Below are positions 16,686 through 24,937 of a DNA stretch of 64,000 nt, piece by piece. Numbering within the stretch: the stretch's first letter is position 1; each line of letters begins with the position of its first letter. The notes beneath the pieces were generated by a model, which saw only the letters and a list, made by a program, of their open reading frames with translations, was not told the DNA's origin and did no database searches. The DNA is from Arthrobacter psychrolactophilus (GTDB taxonomy: Bacteria > Actinomycetota > Actinomycetes > Actinomycetales > Micrococcaceae): contig NZ_QJVC01000002.1 in NCBI RefSeq assembly GCF_003219795.1, forward strand, positions 62,001 through 126,000, given 5' to 3'. A program made the translations under genes and the position numbers.

Positions 16686-18131
16686 TTAGCTGAACAGTTC
16701 GTTCTTGGGTTCGTTCTTCTTCACGAACTGCCAGCCGAACCACAGGCCCAGCGCCAGGACGGGGATGGAGCAGAGGGTCCACAGGCCAAGTAGGTACTCG
16801 CTGCCGTCGGGCGCCTTCATGGTGTCGAATCCGATGAGTACCGTAATAACGAGCAGCGCGCCCAGACCCACCCAGCTGGTCCACGGCGAACCAGGCATGG
16901 GGAGAGCCGAGACCTTGCCCTTCTTGTGGCGCAGCATGATCTGGCAGGCGAAGATGGACGCCCACGTGAAGATGACACCGATCGAGGCCGTGTTCAGCGC
17001 GAGGTCGAAGGCGTGCGAGCCACCGAGCCAAATGTTCGCCAGGACGCCAACAACGTAAACACCGGCGATGCTCAAGATGGCGGCATACGGCACATGGTTC
17101 GAGGACATCTTGGTCAGCCAGGCCGGCGCGTGCCCGTTATGGGCCATGGTGCGGAAGATGCGCCCGATCGAATACAGTCCTGAATTGCACGAGGACAGTG
17201 CGGCCGTGATGACCACAAAGTTCATGACCGAGCCCACCCAGTCCAGCCCCATCGTGGCAAAGACCGTCACGAAGGGACTCTCGCCCGACTTGTACTGATC
17301 CGAGGGCATGATCATGGCCAGCAGCGTCACCGAGCCAACATAGAACACCACAATGCGAAGTACGACGGCGCGAATCGCCTTGGGCACTTCACGTTCCGGA
17401 TGCTCCATCTCACCTGCCGTAATACCCACAAGTTCAATGGCGTTGTAGGCAAAGATCACGGCGTTCAAGGCCAGGATCATGACGAGCCCACCCTTGGGGA
17501 ACATGCCACCCTGGTCGTGGAAGAGGTTCACGACGGTGGCGTGCGATTCGCCCACCTGGGCGTTCATGATGACCATGATGGTACCCACCACGAGGAAAAT
17601 CAGGATGGCCCCGACCTTCAGGCAGGCAGCCCAGAACTCAAACTCGCCAAACGCCTTCACGCTCAGGAGATTCACGCCCACCAGCAGGGCCAAGGCGCAG
17701 AGCGCACTGACGGCCACGGGAACGCCAGGGAAGAAATACTGGAAGTACAGCCCGATGGCGATGAGCTCGGCAATACCTGTCATGGCCCAGTTGATGAAGT
17801 ACATCCAGCCGGAGAGGAACGCGCCCTTCTTACCGAAGAGTTCGCCCGCGTAGGACACAAAAGACCCCGAGGTCTGGCGGTACATGATGAGCTCGCCCAA
17901 GGCACGCATCAGTAGGTACGCGATGACTCCGGCGAGCATATAAGAAAAGATCAGGGCTGGGCCGGTACTGGCCAATCGCCCACCGGCACCCATGAACAAT
18001 CCAACGCCGATGGCCCCACCCATGGCGATCATGGTCACGTGCCGGTGTGACAACGTTTGCTGATAACCCTCAGCCGAGACTTTCTGAGCTCCGGGCGTAT
18101 TTGTGGCGGTGTCGGTGACGTCTTGTGACAC
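16686..18131 (-). CDS. Amino-acid permease, APC superfamily (AnsP/CycA-like)
   Basis: 481 residues with about 12 transmembrane helices. The N-terminal signature IAMGGAIGVGLFMGAG is that of the amino-acid transporter (AAT) branch of the APC superfamily, and YRQTSGSFVSYAGELFG follows helix 2-3. Helix 6 carries FAYNAIELVGITAGEMEHPEREVPKA, the family consensus. Proton-coupled uptake across the plasma membrane is expected; L-asparagine or other neutral amino acids are likely, but specificity cannot be read off. GTG start at 18131. Transcribed alone; the long palindrome beyond its stop is its terminator. Confidence 0.9.
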   Translation of the reverse strand: MSQDVTDTATNTPGAQKVSAEGYQQTLSHRHVTMIAMGGAIGVGLFMGAGGRLASTGPALIFSYMLAGVIAYLLMRALGELIMYRQTSGSFVSYAGELFGKKGAFLSGWMYFINWAMTGIAELIAIGLYFQYFFPGVPVAVSALCALALLVGVNLLSVKAFGEFEFWAACLKVGAILIFLVVGTIMVIMNAQVGESHATVVNLFHDQGGMFPKGGLVMILALNAVIFAYNAIELVGITAGEMEHPEREVPKAIRAVVLRIVVFYVGSVTLLAMIMPSDQYKSGESPFVTVFATMGLDWVGSVMNFVVITAALSSCNSGLYSIGRIFRTMAHNGHAPAWLTKMSSNHVPYAAILSIAGVYVVGVLANIWLGGSHAFDLALNTASIGVIFTWASIFACQIMLRHKKGKVSALPMPGSPWTSWVGLGALLVITVLIGFDTMKAPDGSEYLLGLWTLCSIPVLALGLWFGWQFVKKNEPKNELFS

Positions 18132-18326
18132 GCAAAATCCTTAATTTGGGGTGAATGTCCCCGCACAGAATCGCGAGATCTGAGTGATTTTCAGGGCGCC
18201 GATGGCAAAGGACTTGACGATTCTACTACGCCACCCTTGGCATCCCTGCAGGACTACCCAGCGAAGGGTGGGTGCTATGCATAACGTAGCCTCGTCGTCG
18301 AACCCTGCTGCGGCCAGTGAGGAGTT

Positions 18327-18365
18327 ACGGCGTCCCCGACCTCTTAGGTGAGGGGTCCGCCGTCG
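18327..18365. terminator. Hairpin after the response-regulator gene, with GGTCCGCCGTCG repeat
   Basis: ACGGCG-T-CCCC (18327-18337) pairs with GGGG-TC-CGCCGT (18352-18363), then GTACTTT. The right half (18345-18365) is one of five copies of a TGAGGGGTCCGCCGTCG-like repeat in the window. Confidence 0.55.
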
Positions 18366-18371
18366 TACTTT

Positions 18372-19058
18372 CTAGTGACGCGCATCGCGGAACAATAGCG
18401 CCGCCTGTACCCGATTTTCCAATTCCAGCTTGGCCAGAATCCGCGAGACATGGGTCTTGACGGTCGCCTCGCTGAGGAAGAGGGTGAGGGCGATGGCCTC
18501 GTTACTCATCCCCTGCGCGAGCGCATCGAGAACCTCCGCCTCCCGCGTGGTCAGGAGCTCGAGCCGGGCGACCGCCGTGTTCGCCTTCGACGCGGCCGCA
18601 CGCTGACGAGTCCGCTCTATGAGCCGGCGGGTCACGGTCGGAGCCAGCATGCCCTCGCCGGCGGCCACCATCCGGATCGCGTGGAAGAGCCGCTCGGGAT
18701 CGGTGTCCTTGAGCAGGAAGCCCGAGGCCCCGGCCTCCAACGCGGCGAACACGTAATCGTCCAGATCAAAGGTGGTCAGCACCAACACCTGCGGCGGGGT
18801 GGGCAGGGCGCGCAGCTGGCTCGTGGCATCGATGCCGTCACCGCCGGGCATTCGCACATCCATGAGGACCACGTCGGCACGCTGTGTCTGCGCGCACCGC
18901 ACCGCCTGCGGACCGTTGCCAGCCTCGGCCACCACCGTCATATCCTCTCGGGAGTTGACCATCTTGACCAGGGCGGCGCGGACGAGCTGCTCGTCGTCGG
19001 CCACGATGACGCGGATGAGGGCGGGGGCTGGTGCCGGTGCCGTGATGGGCGTGGTCAT
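18372..19058 (-). CDS. NarL/FixJ-family response regulator
   Basis: 228 residues. Receiver domain about 15-130 with acidic pocket DD (21-22), phospho-acceptor Asp67 ([11 protein letters not shown]), Thr in VLTTFD and Lys in FLLKD. A LuxR-type helix-turn-helix occupies about 165-225 ([40 protein letters not shown]). The ATG overlaps the kinase stop by 4 nt, so the pair is co-translated. It should be phosphorylated by that kinase and act on an unknown target, possibly the adjacent permease; this is conjecture. N-terminal Pro/Ala stretch is low complexity. Confidence 0.93.
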   Translation of the reverse strand: MTTPITAPAPAPALIRVIVADDEQLVRAALVKMVNSREDMTVVAEAGNGPQAVRCAQTQRADVVLMDVRMPGGDGIDATSQLRALPTPPQVLVLTTFDLDDYVFAALEAGASGFLLKDTDPERLFHAIRMVAAGEGMLAPTVTRRLIERTRQRAAASKANTAVARLELLTTREAEVLDALAQGMSNEAIALTLFLSEATVKTHVSRILAKLELENRVQAALLFRDARH

Positions 19059-20275
19059 GATGCGGGGGCTTCCTGGGTTTCTGATTCTTGGACCGCTGCG
19101 AACGGGATGCGCGCCTGGAGCTGGAAGCCTTGGCTGGTGGCATCATGTTCGAGGGTTCCACCGAGGAGCTCAATGCGTTCCGTCAAGCCAATCAGGCCCA
19201 GCCCGGCGCCCGCGCTTGACTCTCCGCTTGCACTGGGACCATTGCTCACCGTGACCCACAGTTCACTGACCATCTCCTCGGATTCTGTGGCGGCGAGCGT
19301 CACGGTGGCGGCTGCTTCGGGTGCATGGCGGGCCACATTCGTGATTCCCTCCTGCACAACGCGATAGGCGGCACGGCTGATGGCATCTGGCATGGGTGGC
19401 AAGGGTTCCGCGGGTTCTTGGTAGCTGATGGTCATGCCGGTTTGGTGCCATTGGGTGATGAGTTCTGTAATCTCGACGATGCCGGAGGGCGCCGAGCGTT
19501 GCTCCTGTGGTGTGCTTTCGCCGCTCTCATGTAGGACGCCTAGGACATCACGGAGTTCGCTCAATGCTGCATGTGCGGTTTCACGGATCAGCTGGGCGGA
19601 CTGAGCGGTTTCGGAGTCGGGAGCATCAACCTGCAGGGCTGCGGCCTGAACAGCCACGAGCGACATCCGATGCGCGAGAGTGTCGTGCATTTCGCGGGCG
19701 ATCCTGGTGCGCTCGGCCAGCTGTGCGCGTTGCACATCGGCTACGTGCTCAGCCTCAGCGTGATCCGCACGTTCCTTCAAGGACGCGAGCTGCGATTCAC
19801 GTAGCCTGGCGCGCTGGCCACGGTACGCACCCCACGCGGCAATCGCCGCCAGTAGAAGGGTGGCAAGCACTGTGCCTTCCCATCCGAGCGGTTCGACACC
19901 CACCAGAGCTTCCGCACCAATGCAGAGGGCAATCACCACCGCGACCCACCAGTCCAACCGGCGCTTAGCGAGCAGGTAGAGCGCTACGAAGAACGCCACG
20001 CCGCTGAAGGACAGCGCACCTAGGACAGCGGTCACCGCGGCCACAGACTTCGGGAAACGGTGGCGCCAAATGAGGGCGATAGCACCCAGCGGGGCAAGAA
20101 TGGGCAGGCCCGCGAAGCGGATGAATTCCGGGGCTGTGGGCTCGGCCGGCACGATGCCGTTTTCGAGGCTCAGACCAAGGTTCATGAGCGAGAGGAGAAA
20201 ATCGGCCGCGGCCACCACAACGACAAGTGCCATGGTGCGCCAGGGGTTTCTTGAGTGAGTCTCTTTGATGTTCAT
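19055..20275 (-). CDS. Sensor histidine kinase, NarX/DesK-like (HisKA_3)
   Basis: 406 residues. Four to five membrane helices in residues 13-150, a coiled linker, then the HisKA_3 dimerisation box RIAREMHDTLAHRMSL with phospho-acceptor His197, and a C-terminal HATPase domain (AAYRVVQEGITNVARHA, then GAGLGLIGLTERIELLGG). No periplasmic sensor domain of any size, as in intramembrane-sensing kinases. Operon with the response regulator by 4-nt overlap. Signal unknown; the type often responds to membrane or cell-envelope stress. Confidence 0.92.
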   Translation of the reverse strand: MNIKETHSRNPWRTMALVVVVAAADFLLSLMNLGLSLENGIVPAEPTAPEFIRFAGLPILAPLGAIALIWRHRFPKSVAAVTAVLGALSFSGVAFFVALYLLAKRRLDWWVAVVIALCIGAEALVGVEPLGWEGTVLATLLLAAIAAWGAYRGQRARLRESQLASLKERADHAEAEHVADVQRAQLAERTRIAREMHDTLAHRMSLVAVQAAALQVDAPDSETAQSAQLIRETAHAALSELRDVLGVLHESGESTPQEQRSAPSGIVEITELITQWHQTGMTISYQEPAEPLPPMPDAISRAAYRVVQEGITNVARHAPEAAATVTLAATESEEMVSELWVTVSNGPSASGESSAGAGLGLIGLTERIELLGGTLEHDATSQGFQLQARIPFAAVQESETQEAPAS

Positions 20276-20362
20276 ACGTCGAGCCTAATTTTCCCCATAG
20301 AGCCGGCACATCCAACTAAAGTTGTCATCTCGACCGCCTCGGCAATCCGATGGCTGGCGCGA

Positions 20363-20599
20363 CTATTTATGTGCTCGCGATTTTCGCCACGCCCGTATGC
20401 GCAGCACCAGACTCAGCACAGCCAAGATAACCGCTGCGCTAATGCAGATCTGAGCTACGAGCCGCGGACCATCACTCATATAGATGGCCCGCGCCACCAC
20501 ACCAAACACAGCCGCGGCAGCCAAGACCCAGCCAGCGTATGGCTTGGGCGGCGGATTCTTGATCCGACGCTGGGCGGCCTGGTTCATCGCCTGAGCCAT
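20363..20599 (-). CDS. Small two-helix membrane protein
   Basis: 78 residues from the ATG at 20599 (MAQAMNQAAQRRIKNPPPKPYAGW); a start 10 codons further up is possible. Two hydrophobic segments (VLAAAAVFGVVARAIY and VAQICISAAVILAVLSLVL) separated by a short DGPR loop, ending in a basic RAWRKSRAHK tail. Not recognised. Lies between the kinase and the FAH gene with no strong ribosome-binding site, so its reality rests on codon use and its membrane-protein pattern. Confidence 0.55.
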   Translation of the reverse strand: MAQAMNQAAQRRIKNPPPKPYAGWVLAAAAVFGVVARAIYMSDGPRLVAQICISAAVILAVLSLVLRIRAWRKSRAHK

Positions 20600-20630
20600 G
20601 CCGCGCCCAAAGGCGCGCTGCCCCCTCAAG

Positions 20631-20646
20631 GGAGGTCCCGCCGTCG
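20631..20646. repeat. GGTCCCGCCGTCG repeat copy
   Basis: GGAGGTCCCGCCGTCG, a diverged member of the five-copy gene-end repeat (compare 18345, 24091, 26820 and 61750). Confidence 0.4.
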
Positions 20647-20651
20647 AACAT

Positions 20652-20689
20652 TAAAGGCAGCGCCGTCGCTAACGACGACGCTGCCTTTA
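20652..20689 (-). terminator. Terminator after the FAH-family gene
   Basis: A 17-bp stem with one mismatch (20652-20668 with 20673-20689) and CTAA loop; the stem starts TAAAGGCAGCG. It is 22 nt past the FAH stop. Confidence 0.75.
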
Positions 20690-20710
20690 TCTGCCGAACC
20701 GGGAGTCACC

Positions 20711-21487
20711 TTAGCGGCGGACGACCGGGTTGGAGAGGCGGCCGATGCCCTCGATCTCGACGTCGTAACGATCGCCCTCGGTGAGCAGGTCCACGCCGGC
20801 GGGGGTGCCCGTCATGATGACATCGCCGGGGAGCAGGGTGAATGCCTGGGACACGAGCGAGACGAGTTCGCGGACGCTGCGAACCATCTGGTTGGTGTTG
20901 CCGTCCTGGCGGAGTTCGCCATTGAGCCAGCCCTTGACGGAGAGCTCATCGGGGTCGAGCTCGGTTTCGATCCACGGACCGAGGGGTGCGGCCGTGTCGA
21001 AGCCCTTGGCGCGGGCCCACTGGCCGTCGCTGGCCTGGACGTCGCGGGCCGTGAGGTCGTTGCCGCAGGTGTAGCCGAAGATGACCTCGTCAACGCGGGA
21101 CTCGGGAACGTCCTTGCAGATGCGGCCGATGACGACGCACAGCTCAGCCTCGTAGGAGACTTCCTCCGAGAACTCCGGCAAGACGATTGGCTCGTTGGGG
21201 CCAACCACGGAGGTGTTGGGCTTGAGGAACAGCAACGGGCTTTCGGGAACTTCGTTACCCAATTCACGGGCATGATCGGCGAAGTTACGGCCAACTCCGA
21301 TGACCTTGCTGCGCGGGATGATGGGAGCGACGAGACGCACATCTACCAACGCGTGCTTGATGGTGGTTCGTTCCACACCATTAAAGAAGGGGTCGCCCTT
21401 AATGACGGTGACAAATTCACTGCCGGGAGCTCCTTCCACAATGCCGTACATGGGGTCATTATCTACAACAAATCGGGCTATACGCAT
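20711..21487 (-). CDS. Fumarylacetoacetate hydrolase-family protein
   Basis: 258 residues from the ATG at 21487 (MRIARFVV); the longer frame upstream adds an Arg-rich leader with no homology sense. The N-terminal DUF2437-like segment is followed by the FAH core: KVIGVGRNFADHA, LFLKPNTSV, metal-site glutamates in YEAELCVVIG, and DLTARDVQ. The family hydrolyses or decarboxylates beta-keto acids or ring-cleavage products (HpcE-like) or oxaloacetate; the actual substrate here is unknown. In relatives this gene often sits directly before gltX; here it is 7 kb away. A clear hairpin terminator follows it. Confidence 0.9.
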   Translation of the reverse strand: MRIARFVVDNDPMYGIVEGAPGSEFVTVIKGDPFFNGVERTTIKHALVDVRLVAPIIPRSKVIGVGRNFADHARELGNEVPESPLLFLKPNTSVVGPNEPIVLPEFSEEVSYEAELCVVIGRICKDVPESRVDEVIFGYTCGNDLTARDVQASDGQWARAKGFDTAAPLGPWIETELDPDELSVKGWLNGELRQDGNTNQMVRSVRELVSLVSQAFTLLPGDVIMTGTPAGVDLLTEGDRYDVEIEGIGRLSNPVVRR

Positions 21488-21566
21488 GGCATTTAGTGTA
21501 TCCGTAGAGCCGCTCCGCCGTGAACGGTGACGGCGCTGCGCGCACTGCTTCGCCTGCACCGGGTCC

Positions 21567-23522
21567 TCAGCACGCCTTGCCGAAGGCTACGTCATTGCTG
21601 ACAACGGCAGGCCCGCCGATGAGCGTGAAGCGTGTGACATCCTTCATTCCCGCAATGTGCCGCTTGGTTGCCGAAGGAATGCAGTTGCTCCGGACCAAGT
21701 AGACCATCCCGTTGGCTCCTGCGGCCACCGACGAAATGGCCAAGGCATCTGGAAAGTCATATCCAAATGCATAATAGGCTCGCACCCCGCCCGTGTAACG
21801 CTGGTTGACTGCCAGGTTGGTGGCGAACCTGTCGGGCCCGGAGGAGCGCTCCGGGTTCATCAAGGCTGCGGCCAACTGGTTTTCAATGCCTTGCGACACC
21901 GCGCCTGTGCCGCCGATAATCGGCGCATTTCTCGTCTTCATTTGTTTTAGGAAGGTCATGGTCTTGGCATCAACGCCGGCTGCACTGCCTCGTACCAGAA
22001 GCACCGGTGTACCGTTTTGTGCTGCAACTGCCCCGGCGGACAGGGCATCAGGGTAGTCCTCCCCCGTGGCGAGGTACACAAAGGGCGCCGTGCCGAAAGC
22101 ACCCTCGATGATTGCCCTGGACGTCGCATAGCGGTCAATACCGCTGCGCCTGACCGTGTTGGGCACCATGGACTTAAGTTGCGCAAAAACCTCGGCAGAC
22201 ACGGCTCCAACGCCGCCCACAACGATGATCCTTTCCGGCCGGAGGCGCTCGATCTCCTCCCTAGCAACTTCGGGCAAAACCGTGCTCTTAGTCAAGAGCA
22301 GCGGCGCCCGCTCCCGACTCGCCGCCGGTGCCGCCGACAACGCGTCTGCGAATTGCTCTCCCGTAGCAATGTAGAGCGTATTTATGGCGGCGAAGCGGCT
22401 TTTGGACACGTCAACCGCTGTTGCATAGCGGTCTGCGCCGTAGATTCGGTCAATGCCCGTGGCCGGTGTTCCCTTGCTGACGGCAATAACATTCAGCTCT
22501 GTTCCACGATCCAAATTGGACAACGCATAGGCCTGCCCCGTGGCCGGGTTGAAGGCAACGTGCCGTGCAAGTTCCTTCACGTCGATCGATGTGACTGCAA
22601 GGTCTGTTTCTGTGTTAATTTCAGTGACTGATGACGTGCCAAAACCCAACGATGACACCAGCAGCCGCGTGCCGTCGGAAGAAATTGCGGCATCCGTGAG
22701 CCGGTAGCCCACGCCCATGGTTTTGCTGGCCACCCCGGCGACCAGGTCCACCACGGCGAGCGAGCCGTAGCTGCACGCCACATAGGCTTTCTCACCGTTG
22801 GGCGTGACCACGATACTGTCGGCATACTGGCACACTGGGATTGCTGTTCCTAATGTCCCCGTTTCCACATCAAGTGGCTGCACTGCATCCGGCCGGGCAG
22901 TGGTGAGCAGCACCGTGTCTGAATCAGGCGCGAAGGTGAGGTCTTGAACACCGGTGTCACCGCTCAACAGGACCGACCGCCTCAGTGTCATGGATGGTAA
23001 TGAGTAGTGGTTGATCTCGGTTCCATTGAAAACGGCGATGAGCTCACGGCCGTTGGGCGAGACGGCCAAGTGGGAAACGCCTACACCATTTCGGATCGGG
23101 AAGACTGAGGCAATTGCATTTGTCTTGGTGTCAATGGCCAGGATCCCGTTCGCGCCATCTCCTGCCACATAGAGCAGCGCTCCATCATGGGCCATGGCAA
23201 TTCCTGAACGGTTTTGGTACCCGCCGGAGCCAGACGGCAACGGGATTTTCACGATTAAAGCCAGCGTCTTGAGATCCAGGACCTGGATGGCAACATCGTT
23301 GGCATAGGACAAGATATAGCCACGAAGGCCGTCAGGGCTGACCACCATTTCCTGGGCCGATCCCGGTATAAGCAAGCGGGGACCGATCTCCGTCAGCGAC
23401 GATGGCCGGGCAGCTGCCTGCATGGGCCCGGCCACGGCGGGCACCACCCCTGAAGCACCAAGGAGCCCTGCCACAACAACTGCAAGAAATATGCGTAAGA
23501 CTTTACGGACTGCGATATTCAA
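21567..23522 (-). CDS. Secreted cell-wall-binding-repeat (CWB2) protein with beta-propeller
   Basis: 651 residues from a TTG at 23522 with GGGGGA upstream (no ATG or GTG fits before the signal peptide). Signal peptide about 1-37 ends at AVAGP. Residues about 45-345 hold repeated YVTN/NHL-like blades (VVSPDGLRGYILSY, LAVSPNGRELIAVF, VVTPNGEKAYVAC), that is, a beta-propeller. Residues about 350-650 contain three CWB2 repeats (YGADRYATA, SGIDRYATS, SGPDRFATN) that bind anionic cell-wall polymers. Expected to be a non-covalently wall-attached surface protein; partner unknown. A second CWB2 protein lies 1.4 kb away on the same strand, probably a local gene-family expansion. Confidence 0.87.
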   Translation of the reverse strand: MNIAVRKVLRIFLAVVVAGLLGASGVVPAVAGPMQAAARPSSLTEIGPRLLIPGSAQEMVVSPDGLRGYILSYANDVAIQVLDLKTLALIVKIPLPSGSGGYQNRSGIAMAHDGALLYVAGDGANGILAIDTKTNAIASVFPIRNGVGVSHLAVSPNGRELIAVFNGTEINHYSLPSMTLRRSVLLSGDTGVQDLTFAPDSDTVLLTTARPDAVQPLDVETGTLGTAIPVCQYADSIVVTPNGEKAYVACSYGSLAVVDLVAGVASKTMGVGYRLTDAAISSDGTRLLVSSLGFGTSSVTEINTETDLAVTSIDVKELARHVAFNPATGQAYALSNLDRGTELNVIAVSKGTPATGIDRIYGADRYATAVDVSKSRFAAINTLYIATGEQFADALSAAPAASRERAPLLLTKSTVLPEVAREEIERLRPERIIVVGGVGAVSAEVFAQLKSMVPNTVRRSGIDRYATSRAIIEGAFGTAPFVYLATGEDYPDALSAGAVAAQNGTPVLLVRGSAAGVDAKTMTFLKQMKTRNAPIIGGTGAVSQGIENQLAAALMNPERSSGPDRFATNLAVNQRYTGGVRAYYAFGYDFPDALAISSVAAGANGMVYLVRSNCIPSATKRHIAGMKDVTRFTLIGGPAVVSNDVAFGKAC

Positions 23523-23684
23523 GCCATCCCCCAAAAGATTCCCTCGCCACAGCTGAAGTCCACGACGTGGCAGGGTGCGATGGAAAGTAATCTACTGTAA
23601 TTCCAATTTCCTGAACAGCACGCACCCGTCGCCGGGCTCCGTCGACGATGGGGATGTCCCCGGCGAAGCAGTTACTCCGGCGGC

Positions 23685-23963
23685 TCACCCACGAGCCCGA
23701 TCCGATCGGTTGGCGGAAATCCCGGCAGCCACTAGGTCCGCGACCATGGATTCGATCGTGGGCTCTGGGGTGACACCAGTTCCCTGGCGCGATGCCCAAC
23801 CCGGCACGGACGTCCCTTTGGCTCCAACGTTGCAGCAGTTCGCTGTGGGGCCGGTTCCTCCGAGCGGGTACTGTGCCGGGGCTGTCTGCGTCCCCGCGGT
23901 CTGCGCGGCCTGCGCCGTACCGCCAGCCCAAACACGTGCCGCTACTGCTTGTCGCTTCCACAT
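23685..23963 (-). CDS. Small ORF of unknown function with a perfect ribosome-binding site
   Basis: 92 residues, no family recognised. The ATG at 23963 is preceded by AGGAGG with 5-nt spacing, the best Shine-Dalgarno in the window, which argues for real translation. Composition is Ala/Gly/Thr-rich with a central ANCCNVGAKGTSVPGWAS stretch (the only two Cys are adjacent), and a C-terminal ESMVADLVAAGISANRS helix. No signal peptide. Same strand as, and 160 nt upstream of, the CWB2 gene, so it could lead that transcript. It may be a truncated gene; a precursor-peptide role was considered but has no supporting modification enzymes nearby. Confidence 0.45.
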   Translation of the reverse strand: MWKRQAVAARVWAGGTAQAAQTAGTQTAPAQYPLGGTGPTANCCNVGAKGTSVPGWASRQGTGVTPEPTIESMVADLVAAGISANRSDRARG

Positions 23964-24090
23964 GATTCCTCCTGGTGCTCAGTGACGACTTCGCACAGTC
24001 AAAAGGCCCCCACACTCAGGTAGTTTCCAGACTTGAGGCTCACATCATATTTAATTGGAAGGAATCTCCGTGGGTGTCGCCAGCATCACG

Positions 24091-24110
24091 GGGTGAGGGG
24101 TCCGGCGTCG
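24091..24110. repeat. GGGTGAGGGGTCCGGCGTCG repeat copy
   Basis: Member of the five-copy gene-end repeat. It lies upstream of the lipoprotein gene in an otherwise featureless spacer (23964-24225). Confidence 0.5.
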
Positions 24111-24225
24111 AGGTTGTAATTAACCTTCAGCTGCGCGTTCCCTGACTTGCACCTCTTCAAAAAGAATCGACGCCCGGCCTACAATGACGCATGGCTTGTT
24201 GCAGAGCATTGTGAACGGAAGCAGA

Positions 24226-24747
24226 ATGTCTAGGACGAGAAAGTTCCTCAGTCTCGCCGTTTTCTGGGCGCTATTGGGCCTCACCTTGGTCTCTTGTGGT
24301 GAGTCACGCCAACCAGGCCAGGCCACAGCACAGCTGGAATCTGCCGAAGCCACGACTATTTCGGAGAGATGCTCATTGGGAATCGTCGTGGAATATGACG
24401 GCTCGTCGGCCGGTGCTACGCGACTGGCCGCCCTGGAAAATCTGGGCACGATGCTCACCGTTCCTCTTCCCCAAACACTCACCACCCAAGATCCACCATT
24501 GCTCGATGATCAATTGAAGGATCCAATTCGCGTGGCGGCGGGCCTTCGCGGCCTCGAGGCCCTCAAGGAGCTGCTGCCGAGTGCTGAGGAGGGCAGGAAG
24601 CCTGGCGATCCCATCGAGGTTACCGCTACAACAGGCGATGGACAGCAGCTCGCCACCGCATCCATCAGCGTCCAGTTTAATGGGGGCTATGTGGTGGATG
24701 TTTTCAATGCCGCTGGATTCCAATCAGACGGTGAGCAGTGCAAATAG
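24226..24747 (+). CDS. Putative lipoprotein of unknown function
   Basis: 173 residues from the ATG at 24226 with upstream GGAAG; an earlier ATG at 24184 would put 14 polar residues before the signal. The signal peptide FLSLAVFWALLGLTLVSC ends in a lipobox with Cys24, so the mature protein is lipid-anchored outside the membrane. The mature part is about 150 residues with two further Cys (SERCSLG near the N-terminus and EQCK at the C-terminus) that may form a disulfide joining both ends. No family recognised. Convergent with the second CWB2 gene. Confidence 0.75.
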   Translation: MSRTRKFLSLAVFWALLGLTLVSCGESRQPGQATAQLESAEATTISERCSLGIVVEYDGSSAGATRLAALENLGTMLTVPLPQTLTTQDPPLLDDQLKDPIRVAAGLRGLEALKELLPSAEEGRKPGDPIEVTATTGDGQQLATASISVQFNGGYVVDVFNAAGFQSDGEQCK

Positions 24748-24802
24748 CCCCACCCATGTGACTGGATCACCATCAACTATTCATCGGATAGAGCCCGAAG
24801 GC

Positions 24803-24847
24803 ACCGGACACCCAGTGACCCACACATATGTCGCTGGGTAGTCCGGT
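24803..24847. terminator. Bidirectional hairpin between lipoprotein and CWB2 genes
   Basis: ACCGGAC-A-CCCAGTGAC (24803-24819) pairs with GTCGCTGGGTAGTCCGGT (24830-24847) with two interruptions. It sits between convergent gene ends. Confidence 0.55.
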
Positions 24848-24937
24848 CGCCACCAATACCGAACTGTGGCGCACGGCTGGTCAACGGCCAAATCATTGCG
24901 CCTTCATCTGAAGCTCTTGCCTAGGACGAGCCAGTGT

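Noticed and set aside
20255-21496. 413-codon plus-strand open frame
   Set aside because: Runs across the small membrane gene, a terminator and the FAH gene in antisense; a high-GC shadow.
23503-24015. 170-codon minus-strand frame and 136-codon plus-strand frame around 23.6-24.0 kb
   Set aside because: Overlap the 92-codon frame that has the AGGAGG site; neither has a start signal or family match.
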